Origin: Sphingobacteriales bacterium
Lineage (GTDB): Bacteria; Bacteroidota; Bacteroidia; Chitinophagales; Chitinophagaceae
Direction of reading: 5' to 3'
Length of the DNA: 64,000 nt
Assembly: GCA_004144185.1 (NCBI GenBank)
Contig: SEFP01000002.1
Location: 124,001-188,000, forward strand
In this document: positions 35,554-43,809 of the stretch, one piece after another
How the letters are laid out: the number at the start of each line of letters is the position of its first letter
Numbering within the stretch: the first letter of the stretch is position 1
Notes under the pieces: model-generated
The model's database searches: none
Told to the model about the DNA's origin: nothing
What the model saw: the letters and a program-made list of their open reading frames with translations, nothing else
Made by a program: the position numbers and the translations under genes

Positions 35554-36309
35554 TTAGAAAGCTTGAACTTGCTCGCTTATTTTGCCAAATCGGCGTTCCC
35601 GCTGCTGATAATCAGCCAGCGCTTCCAGAAAATGAGCTTTCCGGAAATCCGGCCAGTGAACCGGTGTAAAATACAACTCGGCATATGCCAGTTGATACAG
35701 TAAAAAATTGGAAATCCGGTGCTCGCCCGAGGTCCGGATCATGAGTTCCGGATCCGGAAACGCCGCTGTATACAGGTGCTTTTCAAGATCGGTCTCCGTG
35801 AGTGTAGCCGCCGCCCGGGTTCCGGAAGCGACTTCCTGCGCCAGCGCTTTCGCCGCCTGAAGAAGTTCTTGCCGTCCAGAGTAGCTCAGCGCCAGAATCA
35901 GGTTGACGCGGCTGTTGTCCCGTGTAATTTCCATGGCTTCGGCCAATTCCTGCTGACAAATCGGAGGCATCGATGCCAGATCCCCGATCACATGCAGCCG
36001 GACGCCTTTATGCCGCAGTTCTTCCACTTCTTTCCGGAGTGTGTTCACCAGCAATTCCATCAACGCATCGACTTCCGCTTTGGGGCGGTTCCAGTTTTCG
36101 GTTGAGAAGGCATACAGCGTCAGATACGGAATCCCGATTTCCCCGCAGGTATTGACGATTTCCCGTACGCTCAACACGCCTTCATAATGGCCATGAACCC
36201 GGTCTTTGCCGCGCTCTTTCGCCCATCTGCCGTTGCCATCCATGATGACGGCTACGTGTTGCGGCAGCCGGGCTGCATCAAGCACCGGCAATTGCTGTTT
36301 TTGATCCAA
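35554..36309 (-). CDS. uppS: isoprenyl transferase (undecaprenyl diphosphate synthase)
   Basis: About 251 residues. Cis-prenyltransferase motifs: VAIMDGNGRWAKERG-type sequence (HVAVIMDGNGRWAKER) with the catalytic Asp, the Arg-rich LTLYAFSTENWNRPK, and the C-terminal RTSGEHRISNFLLYQLAYAE plus FTPVHWPDF. It makes the lipid carrier for cell-wall and surface-glycan synthesis. No ATG is present: the frame offers a GTG at 36357 or a TTG at 36309 (LDQKQQLP). I prefer the TTG because family members start close to the motif, but a TATATTTG box at 36372 fits either. TTCCGGAA copies at 35639 and 35820. Confidence 0.9.
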   Translation of the reverse strand: MDQKQQLPVLDAARLPQHVAVIMDGNGRWAKERGKDRVHGHYEGVLSVREIVNTCGEIGIPYLTLYAFSTENWNRPKAEVDALMELLVNTLRKEVEELRHKGVRLHVIGDLASMPPICQQELAEAMEITRDNSRVNLILALSYSGRQELLQAAKALAQEVASGTRAAATLTETDLEKHLYTAAFPDPELMIRTSGEHRISNFLLYQLAYAELYFTPVHWPDFRKAHFLEALADYQQRERRFGKISEQVQAF

Positions 36310-36371
36310 TGAGAAAAAAATACTGAAAAGAATGCGCCCCCGGAAGCAGCTTCGCACAGGCCGTAAAGTTA

Positions 36372-36379
36372 CAAATATA
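36372..36379 (-). promoter_or_regulatory. -7 promoter box of the uppS-bamA-ompH operon (TATATTTG)
   Basis: Exact TAnnTTTG match on the minus strand in the divergent gap between uppS and upp. On the plus strand a one-mismatch box CATCTTTG at 36395-36402 may serve upp. Confidence 0.5.
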
Positions 36380-36469
36380 ATAGCCCTTCAGGGCCATCTT
36401 TGCGAGCTAAAATGGTTTAACGGGAATTTAGGAAGACCCTGAATGCAACCGGCACGCTATCTTTCGCGC

Positions 36470-37120
36470 ATGGTTAAACATTTAGGCAGCCGGTCCAGCG
36501 CCGTAAGCATCTGGATGCGTGAGCTGCGCGACGTACTCATCCAGACCGATCGCCTGCGCTTCCGGAACAATCTGGAACGGATTGGTTTCGCGGCCGGCTA
36601 CGAAATCAGTAAGACACTGCCCCATCAGAAAGCAGCCGTTCAGACGCCATTGGGCATTGCCGATTGTTATGTTCCTAAAGCTGAACCGGTTATCGCTACG
36701 ATTCTGCGTGCCGGGATGCCGGTTCACCAGGGACTGTTGCAGTGTTTCGACCAAGCCGACAGCGCGTTTGTAGCCTCTTACCGGAAGCACCATGCCGACG
36801 GCAGTTTTGAAATCTCCAGTCATTATACAACCTGCCCGGATCTGAACGACCGTCCACTGATCATTGCCGATCCGATGCTGGCGACCGGGGCATCCCTGGT
36901 GCTGGCTATCGATTCGTTACTGGAAAACGGAACACCTACAGCCATTCATATTGTGGTGGCTATTGCGACCCGGGAAGGCATTGAGCGGGTGGAACGGAAA
37001 TATCCGGAAGTGACCATCTGGGCCGGTGACATTGACGACGAACTGACTGCCAAAAGTTATATCGTCCCCGGACTGGGCGATGCCGGCGATCTGGCCTTCG
37101 GTCCGAAGCGTCAGCACTAA
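36470..37120 (+). CDS. upp: uracil phosphoribosyltransferase
   Basis: About 216 residues from the ATG at 36470 (MVKHLGSRSS); an in-frame ATG also lies at 36443. Type-I PRTase fold with the PRPP loop LIIADPMLATGASL near 130, an upstream ILRAGMPVHQGLL substrate loop and the C-terminal YIVPGLGDAGDLAFG uracil-binding motif. It salvages uracil to UMP with PRPP in the cytoplasm. It is transcribed divergently from uppS. TTCCGGAA copy at 36560 encodes F-R-N. Confidence 0.93.
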   Translation: MVKHLGSRSSAVSIWMRELRDVLIQTDRLRFRNNLERIGFAAGYEISKTLPHQKAAVQTPLGIADCYVPKAEPVIATILRAGMPVHQGLLQCFDQADSAFVASYRKHHADGSFEISSHYTTCPDLNDRPLIIADPMLATGASLVLAIDSLLENGTPTAIHIVVAIATREGIERVERKYPEVTIWAGDIDDELTAKSYIVPGLGDAGDLAFGPKRQH

Positions 37121-37142
37121 AAATCCAACGTTTGCAAAAATC

Positions 37143-37174
37143 TTTGCAAAATCAGGATTTCCCATTTACCTTGT
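37143..37174 (+). promoter_or_regulatory. porP promoter (-33 TTTG, 20 nt, -7 TACCTTGT)
   Basis: TTTG at 37143-37146 and TACCTTGT at 37167-37174 with a 20-nt spacer, near the Bacteroidota consensus, 47 nt before the ATG at 37222. Confidence 0.6.
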
Positions 37175-37221
37175 GTACCTTAAAAACTTCCTTTACTTCT
37201 GTTAAAAACAGTTCTGCACAG

Positions 37222-38274
37222 ATGAAGAGATTCCTACTTGGTATGAGCGCAGTGTTGCTGTCGGCGATTGGCAGCTATGCACAGGATGCCCACTTTACAC
37301 AATACTTTTCCTCTCCACTGACTTTGAACCCGGCACTCACCGGTTTGGTCAACTGCGATCTGCGGGTTGCAGGCAACTATCGTAATCAGTGGAGCTCTGT
37401 TTCGACTCCTTACACGACCGGTACGGTTTCCTTTGATATGAACCTGCTGAAAGGCAAGTTTACCAACGGTGACCGCATTGGGCTGGGTGTTATGGCACTG
37501 TATGACAAATCCGGTACCGGTGCATTGACCAACATGACGTTTGCAGTTTCCGGTGCCTATCACAAGGCATTTGGTGGCACCTTCGACGGCGAAAGCAAGA
37601 ATCACACGATTTCGGTTGGCGTTCAGGGCGGTCTGGTTCAAAAAACCATTGACCGTACCAAACTCGTTTTCGGTAATCAGTTTGATCCGGCTTCCGGAAC
37701 CATCAATATGGCTATCGGAGACCTGACCGGCAATAATGACGTTAACTACGCCGATTTCAGTGCCGGTCTTACCTATACCGGTCGTATCACAGAGCGTGCT
37801 ACTGCCTATACCGGTTTCAGTACCTATCACCTGACGACGCCTACCGAATCATTCCTAGGCAGCGACAGCACTAAAATTCACCGTCGCTACACCGCCTTCC
37901 TGGGTGGCTCGTTCCAACTGAACGAAAACATCTGGTTGTATGCCAGCAGCTTGTATCAAAACCAGGCAAAAGCCTCTGAATTCGTTCTGGGTTCTGCGGT
38001 AGGGTTCGTCCTCAATCCGGGCTTCGACCAGGAGTTTTCCCGTCCGACCATCCTGTATACGGGTGCCTGGTATCGGTTCAACGATGCCATCTGCCCGTAT
38101 GTGGCGCTTGATTTTAAGAAAGCAACGATCGGCTTTAGCTATGATGTAAACGTTTCGAACCTGGCGCCGGCAACCAATTCCAACGGTGCGTACGAAATCT
38201 CGCTCATCTACAACGGCTGTATCAACAAACGCAGTCGCGAACCACGGCAGAATTTCTCCTGTCCGAAGTTCTAA
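37222..38274 (+). CDS. PorP/SprF-family type IX secretion membrane protein
   Basis: 350 residues starting at MKRFLLGMSAVLLSAIGSYA, a signal peptide; the longer open frame upstream overlaps the promoter. The mature start QDAHFTQYFSSPLTLNPALTG is the hallmark of the PorP/SprF family, a 14-strand outer-membrane barrel tied to type IX secretion and to anchoring of secreted proteins. Usual length is about 300-350. It stands alone; no gldK-N or sprB neighbour is in the window, so its partner substrate is unknown. The TTCCGGAA at 37692 encodes S-G, and a terminator made of two copies follows. Confidence 0.9.
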   Translation: MKRFLLGMSAVLLSAIGSYAQDAHFTQYFSSPLTLNPALTGLVNCDLRVAGNYRNQWSSVSTPYTTGTVSFDMNLLKGKFTNGDRIGLGVMALYDKSGTGALTNMTFAVSGAYHKAFGGTFDGESKNHTISVGVQGGLVQKTIDRTKLVFGNQFDPASGTINMAIGDLTGNNDVNYADFSAGLTYTGRITERATAYTGFSTYHLTTPTESFLGSDSTKIHRRYTAFLGGSFQLNENIWLYASSLYQNQAKASEFVLGSAVGFVLNPGFDQEFSRPTILYTGAWYRFNDAICPYVALDFKKATIGFSYDVNVSNLAPATNSNGAYEISLIYNGCINKRSREPRQNFSCPKF

Positions 38275-38297
38275 GCAAGCTGAGTCTACACCTATTG

Positions 38298-38330
38298 AAA
38301 AGGTTCCGGAAAATTTCCGGAACCTTTTTT
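38298..38330 (+). terminator. intrinsic terminator built from two TTCCGGAA copies
   Basis: AAAAGGTTCCGGAAA and its exact reverse complement TTTCCGGAACCTTTT flank a single A, followed by more T. Each arm carries one TTCCGGAA (38304, 38315). It ends porP. Confidence 0.85.
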
Positions 38331-38408
38331 ATGCTCTTTTAGGTGGGAGCGCTGGCCGACCGACCGGATATTCAATCTTCTCTCGGGATGTTGGGTTGAG
38401 CTTTCTGA

Positions 38409-39020
38409 TTACAGTCCTTTGGCCTTACTAACCCAATGACTGCCCTGAATCCAGAACCGGTATGGCAGGTACGCATCCTCTTCGGCATACGCCACGCCCA
38501 CCCGCGTACCCACGACCACCTCTTCCGGAAGCGGCTTTAATCCCCGGTCCTCAAACCACAATGTGTCTGAAAACACATCGTTGCGCGTATAACTGCCCGG
38601 AATGCCCAGTGCAACCGTCACGTTTCCCGGACCAGCGCTGATCTTCGGACTGATCGTAGGGAGGCTCCGTCGCTGCTGCATAATCTCAATGCCTTCCAGC
38701 GGTTCTACGCCCCGGATCAACACGGCCTCCGCAACATCAGCCGCATTGGTAGAAATATTAAACAGATGGTGAATCCCGTAACAGCGATACACGTAAGCCG
38801 TACCGCCGACCCTGAACATCGGCTCGGTGCGGTTGGTTCTCCGGTTGCTGTGCGAATGAGAAGCTTTGTCCATAGCCGCATACGCTTCTGTTTCTACAAT
38901 TCGTCCGGCTGTCCGCTGTCCGTCAAACTCGGTCACGAGGACCATTCCGAGGAGATCGCGGGCAATCTGCACCACGTCTTCGCGCAGAAAAAAAGCAGGT
39001 GTTAGCTTTAAGGCATCCAT
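38409..39020 (-). CDS. DNA-3-methyladenine glycosylase, AAG/MPG family
   Basis: 203 residues from the ATG at 39020 (MDALKLTPAFFLREDVVQIA); the frame is open further but only as antisense of the next gene. Family motifs: ARDLLGMVLV, GRIVETEAYAAMDKASHS with the catalytic Glu, GTAYVYRCYGIHHLFNI and the AGPGNVTVALGI loop. It removes alkylated purines such as 3-methyladenine and hypoxanthine in base-excision repair. Its start codon overlaps that of the divergent methyltransferase gene by two bases. TTCCGGAA copy at 38523 encodes L-P-E. Confidence 0.92.
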   Translation of the reverse strand: MDALKLTPAFFLREDVVQIARDLLGMVLVTEFDGQRTAGRIVETEAYAAMDKASHSHSNRRTNRTEPMFRVGGTAYVYRCYGIHHLFNISTNAADVAEAVLIRGVEPLEGIEIMQQRRSLPTISPKISAGPGNVTVALGIPGSYTRNDVFSDTLWFEDRGLKPLPEEVVVGTRVGVAYAEEDAYLPYRFWIQGSHWVSKAKGL

Positions 39021-39741
39021 GAGCACACCCATCCCTACAAAAACAAGGCCCATTCTATACCTGCTACCCGTGCCCATTGTTCCGGAAGCCTGGCATACCT
39101 TATCTCCCGAAGCCATTGCCGTAGCCCAAACCTGCCGGCATTTCTACGTGGAGAACCTGCGCAGTGCCCGACGGTTTCTGAAAGGCGTTTTTCCGGAAAA
39201 AGTAATCGACGATTGTTTTTTTGAAGAAATGCTGAAAGATGAACCTATCCGGATGCAACTGTTACGGGATTGGTTGCGTGCCGGCCACAAGGTAGCGGTG
39301 GTCAGCGAAGCGGGTTGCCCGGGCGTGGCGGATCCGGGTGCTTTGGTTGTGGCTGAAGCGCACCGACTCGATGCGATGGTCATTCCTTTGGTAGGGCCCA
39401 GCTCCTTATTATTGGCGCTGATGGCCTCCGGCATGAACGGCCAGGCCTTTGCATTTAATGGCTACCTGCCGGTAAAAGCGCCGGAACGAGGCCAAAAGAT
39501 TAGGTTCTATGAGCAACGGGCGATCAAGGACGGCCAGACGCAGCTGTTTATTGAAACGCCCTACCGCAACAATGCCCTGCTGACCGATCTGCTCCAGCAG
39601 TGCCAGCCGTCTACCCGCATCTGCATTGCACAGAATATCGGTCTTCCGGAAGCATTGATTCAGACGAAATCTGCGGCCGACTGGAAAAAAAATATCCCTG
39701 ATCTGCCCAAAGCGCCGGCGGTATTTCTGTTGGGTCAATAA
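39019..39741 (+). CDS. SAM-dependent methyltransferase of the RsmI/tetrapyrrole-methylase type
   Basis: 240 residues. The fold shows LYLLPVPIVPE at the start, the motif VAVVSEAGCPGVADPGALVV near 95 (compare AGTPLISDPG of RsmI), VIPLVGPSSLLLALMASGM and LFIETPYRNNALL. RsmI 2'-O-methylates C1402 of 16S rRNA; this shorter form (E. coli RsmI is about 286 residues) lacks the C-terminal extension and is common in Bacteroidota, so the target is inferred. It starts at ATG 39019, overlapping the divergent AAG start. TTCCGGAA copies at 39080, 39191 and 39644. Confidence 0.8.
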   Translation: MSTPIPTKTRPILYLLPVPIVPEAWHTLSPEAIAVAQTCRHFYVENLRSARRFLKGVFPEKVIDDCFFEEMLKDEPIRMQLLRDWLRAGHKVAVVSEAGCPGVADPGALVVAEAHRLDAMVIPLVGPSSLLLALMASGMNGQAFAFNGYLPVKAPERGQKIRFYEQRAIKDGQTQLFIETPYRNNALLTDLLQQCQPSTRICIAQNIGLPEALIQTKSAADWKKNIPDLPKAPAVFLLGQ

Positions 39742-39765
39742 CCTTCCGGAACCATACCGTCAACA

Positions 39766-40170
39766 CTACCGTTGCATTTCCAGCGGGGTATCTTCTACAC
39801 GGTCTACGATATACTGTCCGCCGTCCGGGTTTTTGTTGCCGTAGGCTTCGCCCCGCCATGGAAGCGACCGGCGATACTGCGTGTAATAGATCTTAACGGT
39901 TTGGCCCTGACTTTTTTCAAGCGCGGCGGCTACCGCTTCATCCGTAACCGAAAAATAAAAATACTGCGCGCTCAGCCCGCCACCCTGCCGGCCAAACCCT
40001 TCCTGCAATAGTTCGCCTTCATAGGTTTTAAAGACATTGCCTTTACGCGAGAATTTTTGCAGCATCCCCACCCGCGTTCCATCGCTGAACGGATTGTAAT
40101 AGTACCAGTACATCCAGCCGGTCAGCAGGACGATCAGCAAAACAGAAACCAGTAAGATGGTGCGGCGCAT
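39766..40170 (-). CDS. membrane-anchored hypothetical protein
   Basis: 134 residues. An N-terminal helix (MRRTILLVSVLLIVLLTGWM) anchors a small beta-rich domain with GTRVGMLQKFSRKGNVFKTYEGELL and VKIYYTQYRRSLPWRGEAYG, a pattern recurring in Bacteroidota hypotheticals. No function is known. It lies 42 bp downstream of the glycosyltransferase gene and is probably the last member of that run. Confidence 0.65.
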   Translation of the reverse strand: MRRTILLVSVLLIVLLTGWMYWYYYNPFSDGTRVGMLQKFSRKGNVFKTYEGELLQEGFGRQGGGLSAQYFYFSVTDEAVAAALEKSQGQTVKIYYTQYRRSLPWRGEAYGNKNPDGGQYIVDRVEDTPLEMQR

Positions 40171-40212
40171 ACACAGGAGGTGGGTTAAATAGTACTCAAA
40201 GAAAGCAACGGA

Positions 40213-41340
40213 TCAACCGATTTCCCGGCTTTTCCATTCGTACTTGCCCCAAAAGCCTAAAAAGCCTGCCAGAACAATATAACCTACATGCAGCGGTTGC
40301 AGTAACAGAAACTGAATCGACAGATGCGATAGCCGGTAGTAGCGCAATACGGGCTCCAGAAAGTAGTATTCTGCACCTGCCTTAACGGCCCATAGTACCA
40401 GTAGAAGTCCGAGACTCATCGCAGGGGTAAAAACCGCTATCAGACTGATTAGCAACAGCAGATTGACGATGTAAACCAATCCCAGCTGTGCCGTGAGCAG
40501 TGGATCCTTGTATTTGCCGGATTTGGACGCCCACCGGATCCGCTGCTGAAAAAAAGAAAGCAGATCGGGCTGTGGTGCCGTATACACCATTGCTTCCCTA
40601 GCTTTCAGATACTGCACCCCTCCCGGAAAAGCCCCCTGCAATTTGTGGACGAGCAGATAATCGTCGCCCGTAGCCAGATGTGTGGTTCCGGAATAGCCAC
40701 CTACTGCATCAAAAGCCGTTCTGGCAAAAGCAAGGTTGGCGCCATTGGCCATTGTGCCCCAGCGGAGGGTATTAACCGCAGCGGTGATGCCTTGCATTCC
40801 GGCGAAGTCCAGCGTCTGAAAAATATCCAATAGGTCGGCTGTCGTGGTAAACCGCACCGGAGACACAATGGCTTTTGCGCCGGTGCGTTCATAAAAAGCA
40901 GCCATCGTTTTCACCCATAACGGCCCCATGGTACAGTCGGCATCGGTGGTAAGAATCAGCGTTGCCTCCGAAGCCTGCTCGATTCCTTTCTGAAGCGCGT
41001 ATTTTTTAAATGCCTGGCCTTCCGGAAAAGGGAAATCCTGCATCCGGATTACTGTTACACCCAGTTGCCGGCCGATCGTAGCTGTTGCATCCTCAGAATG
41101 ATCATCTACCAGAATGATTTGCAGCAAGTGTGCGGGATAGTCCTGTAACTGTAGGCTTTTAAGGCAATTTTCAACTACTGCTTCTTCATTGCGTGCCGGT
41201 ACAATCACGGCTACGCGGGTTTGTGGCTGCACGTGTTCCGGAAGATTGAAAGCCGGTGTGCGGTCCCAGCCACGCCGGTAGGCGATCATCAGCGCCGTAT
41301 AGGCACTTACTGCCAGTAAAGCCAGTATCATCAAAACCAT
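40213..41340 (-). CDS. family-2 glycosyltransferase with membrane helices
   Basis: 375 residues. An N-terminal helix (about 3-20) precedes a GT-A domain: VAVIVPARNEEAVVENCL, the nucleotide-binding LVDDHSEDAT, the DxD-like TTDADCTMG, an acceptor loop ATGDDYLLV and QRIRWASK, which corresponds to the QxxRW motif of processive synthases. Three C-terminal helices follow (about 280-370). It probably adds or polymerises sugars at the inner membrane. It is in a run with a hydrolase and a methyltransferase upstream (9-bp and 0-bp gaps). TTCCGGAA copies at 40686, 41020 and 41236. Confidence 0.82.
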   Translation of the reverse strand: MVLMILALLAVSAYTALMIAYRRGWDRTPAFNLPEHVQPQTRVAVIVPARNEEAVVENCLKSLQLQDYPAHLLQIILVDDHSEDATATIGRQLGVTVIRMQDFPFPEGQAFKKYALQKGIEQASEATLILTTDADCTMGPLWVKTMAAFYERTGAKAIVSPVRFTTTADLLDIFQTLDFAGMQGITAAVNTLRWGTMANGANLAFARTAFDAVGGYSGTTHLATGDDYLLVHKLQGAFPGGVQYLKAREAMVYTAPQPDLLSFFQQRIRWASKSGKYKDPLLTAQLGLVYIVNLLLLISLIAVFTPAMSLGLLLVLWAVKAGAEYYFLEPVLRYYRLSHLSIQFLLLQPLHVGYIVLAGFLGFWGKYEWKSREIG

Positions 41341-41349
41341 GGTACCAGA

Positions 41350-42180
41350 TCAGGGTTTGCTCAGCGTTTGAAGAATCAGCGGAAACACATCGTCTGTAAG
41401 CAGCCGGTGACCTTTCCGGAGGGTGTGCATCTGCACCTGCTGCGGAAACTGTGCGGCAAAAGCAGTTCCATGACGCACCGGAATCACCGGGTCATCAATG
41501 CCCAGAATCAGGTGTACCGGTACCGGATACCGGGCAAATACCTTCCGGAACTGGTACGGCTTTGGATACAGCTTCCGGAGGGCCAGGCCACTGATTTTGA
41601 ACGTACTGTTTAAGGCCGTTTGATTCAGGTGATAGTGCAGAAACTGATATACCCCTTCGGTCACTACCCTACGCCGGTGCATGAGTTGCAACAGCCGCTG
41701 ATAGCGGGCCGGCTTCTGATGTACATCCCTCAGAATAAAGCGTCCGAGCCAGGAGTTATTGGTGTAGGATAAGGCCGGGTGGGTTTTGAGTCCGTCGGGA
41801 GCCAGCAGCGTCATCGAATGCAGCCGTTCCGGAATAGCTTTCAGGATGCTCAGCGCGACACGCCCGCCCAGACTGAATCCCAGCAATGAAATTTTTTCAA
41901 CGTTGTAGTCCCGGCAGATCGTTTCAACCAGGTTTCGCAGAGCCTCATAGGTCAGTGCATCGTCTTCCTGCCAGCGGGTGTGCCCATGCCCCGGCAAGTC
42001 AAGCGCCAGAATGGTAAACTGCGGACGCAGGTACGCAGCCAGTTCAGCGAACAGACTGCTGCTGTTGGAATAGCCATGCAGGGCCAGGATCAGCTGCTTT
42101 CCGCCCGACCATAACCGGCCGCACAACACACTTTTACCGACCGGAAAGGAAACCGTTTGTATACCCGAACTGGATGTCAT
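41350..42180 (-). CDS. alpha/beta-fold hydrolase
   Basis: 276 residues. Nucleophile elbow LLGFSLGGRVA near 101, a likely acid in LILGIDDPVIPV and the base in RKGHRLLTD near the end; the oxyanion strand is LILALHGYSNSSSL. Cytoplasmic, no signal peptide. The gene start directly abuts the stop of the methyltransferase gene upstream, so the two are coupled. Substrate unknown. TTCCGGAA copies at 41543 and 41827. Confidence 0.78.
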   Translation of the reverse strand: MTSSSGIQTVSFPVGKSVLCGRLWSGGKQLILALHGYSNSSSLFAELAAYLRPQFTILALDLPGHGHTRWQEDDALTYEALRNLVETICRDYNVEKISLLGFSLGGRVALSILKAIPERLHSMTLLAPDGLKTHPALSYTNNSWLGRFILRDVHQKPARYQRLLQLMHRRRVVTEGVYQFLHYHLNQTALNSTFKISGLALRKLYPKPYQFRKVFARYPVPVHLILGIDDPVIPVRHGTAFAAQFPQQVQMHTLRKGHRLLTDDVFPLILQTLSKP

Positions 42181-43146
42181 CTACCGGTTTATACGAAAAC
42201 AATACCGGAACAGCCGGCCTTCAAAATCAAAGGGTGTGGTCTTGCGCGTGATGTCTTCGATCCGGTCCGTCGGCAACGCGTCCCGTTCCAGCACAAAGTT
42301 CCGGCAGTTGGTACTGAAGTATAGTACCCCATCGGGCGTCAGGGCGGTCAGCAGCTTTTTGATCAGCGGCACATGGTCTCGCTGCACATCCCAGGTTTCG
42401 TCCATCCGTTTGCTGTTAGAAAACGTAGGCGGATCGCAGATAATGATATCAAAACTGTTTTTGGGCAGGTCCTTGATCCATTCCAGCACATCATCCTGAA
42501 TAAAAAAATGAGCCTTGTCATCAATGAGCTTGTTGAACTGCATATTGCGCTTCGCCCAGTTGATATAGGTCTTGCTCATATCCACCGATACCACCTGCTC
42601 GGCACCCCCCTTGGCAGCATGAACCGAAAACGCGCCTGTGTAACAAAACAGGTTGAGAACGCTTTTGCCGGCCGATTCTTCGCGCACCATCCGCCGGGTA
42701 ATCCGGTGATCCAGGAATAAGCCGGTGTCGAGATAATCGGATAGATTAAGAATGAAAAACAGATCGTCTTCCGGAACGATGCGCTCGATCTTTTGAAGAT
42801 CCAGTTTTTCGTACTGCTCGTAGCGACTTGCTTTCCGGCGACGTTCTTTCAGGTACACGTTCTCTTCCGGAACTGCCAGAACGGATGCAACCACCGCACG
42901 GCATTCCGCCAGCCACTGCTCGTGCTGGGCTTCTTCCATACCATGGCGGCGCAGGTATTCAGACACATACACCGCACCATCGAGCCACTCAATCACAAAC
43001 GGGTACTGCGTTAAATCATGGTCATAGACCCGAAAACACGCCACCTGTTGCCGGCGGGCCAGCTTGGCGTAATGCTTCCACACCTTGGTGAGGCGATTGG
43101 CAAAGGGAGAATGGGCCGCAAGGGCCTCCGCAACATCCGGAATCAT
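42181..43146 (-). CDS. class-I SAM methyltransferase of the RlmK/RlmI type
   Basis: 321 residues. An N-terminal substrate-binding part (FRVYDHDLTQYPFVIEWLDG, PEENVYLKERRRK) precedes the Rossmann domain: VLNLFCYTGAFSVHAAKGGA, SVDMSKTYINWAKRNMQFN, and the catalytic-loop DPPTFSNSKRMDETWDVQ, the signature of RlmK-like 23S rRNA guanine methyltransferases. The target is inferred. A TACTTTCG box lies 8 nt upstream of the ATG. TTCCGGAA copies at 42769 and 42865. Confidence 0.85.
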   Translation of the reverse strand: MIPDVAEALAAHSPFANRLTKVWKHYAKLARRQQVACFRVYDHDLTQYPFVIEWLDGAVYVSEYLRRHGMEEAQHEQWLAECRAVVASVLAVPEENVYLKERRRKASRYEQYEKLDLQKIERIVPEDDLFFILNLSDYLDTGLFLDHRITRRMVREESAGKSVLNLFCYTGAFSVHAAKGGAEQVVSVDMSKTYINWAKRNMQFNKLIDDKAHFFIQDDVLEWIKDLPKNSFDIIICDPPTFSNSKRMDETWDVQRDHVPLIKKLLTALTPDGVLYFSTNCRNFVLERDALPTDRIEDITRKTTPFDFEGRLFRYCFRINR

Positions 43147-43154
43147 AAGAGCTG

Positions 43155-43162
43155 CGAAAGTA
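43155..43162 (-). promoter_or_regulatory. possible -7 box (TACTTTCG) of the RlmK-like/hydrolase/glycosyltransferase run
   Basis: One mismatch from TAnnTTTG, 8 nt from the ATG at 43146. Weak on its own; listed because the spacing resembles other genes here. Confidence 0.35.
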
Positions 43163-43163
43163 A

Positions 43164-43787
43164 CTAACGTTCCGTCAGCCGGCCCGGATTGGCTTTGACA
43201 GGAGTGGTAGCCTTATTATGCGGAAGTTGCGTTACGTAACGTTGGTACGCAATAGAATCAGCTTTGGAGAGGCCGGGGCGGTGATGGCTGATCAGATCGT
43301 CTACCTGGTACTCTTCTTCGAGCAACAGGCGACCGGTTTCCGGATTGAAATACTGCCAGGTGCCATGCCGTAGCGAGCCACGTTCGGTTGGAATCACGAC
43401 CTGCTTTTCGAAATGGGTGACCGGGTCTTTTACCCAGATGGTATCCAACGCCTGATCGGGATTGAGACCACGGTAATGACCAAGTGTCACCAGTGTGCCG
43501 CCTTCGTAATAACGGCTTTCGCCATCCAGCGTATTGTTCCGGAACTGTTCGGTCGAAAGAAGCATCCCCTCGCTGTTGACCGTACGCCACAGGCCGGTTT
43601 TACGACCGTGATCGTAGGTACCGTATTCCGTGTACGGCGGATCGCTCATACGCGCCGGATGCTTCACCAGCCAGGCACCGTGCGGACGGCCTTTTGCGTC
43701 CTGCTGGTTGGTTCCTTCCTGCGCATCAGCACTCCCGCTACTTAATAGTAGCAAGACACCTAATAGCGCGTTCTGGAACACAGGCAT
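43164..43787 (-). CDS. exported MORN-like repeat protein
   Basis: 207 residues from ATG 43787 (MPVFQNALLGVLLLLSSGSA, signal peptide); the longer open frame overlaps the Fe-S gene. The mature part has MORN-like strands: GRPHGAWLVKHP, YGTYDHGRKTGLWRTVNSEG, STEQFRNNTLDGESRYYEGG and GSLRHGTWQYFNPETG. Such repeats form beta hairpins used for binding lipids or proteins; some Bacteroidota members are annotated as toxin-antitoxin YwqK-like antitoxins without strong proof. It lies 22 bp downstream of the iscA-like gene. TTCCGGAA copy at 43537 encodes F-R-N. Confidence 0.7.
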   Translation of the reverse strand: MPVFQNALLGVLLLLSSGSADAQEGTNQQDAKGRPHGAWLVKHPARMSDPPYTEYGTYDHGRKTGLWRTVNSEGMLLSTEQFRNNTLDGESRYYEGGTLVTLGHYRGLNPDQALDTIWVKDPVTHFEKQVVIPTERGSLRHGTWQYFNPETGRLLLEEEYQVDDLISHHRPGLSKADSIAYQRYVTQLPHNKATTPVKANPGRLTER

Positions 43788-43809
43788 AGCAATAATTAAA
43801 AAGAGGTTT

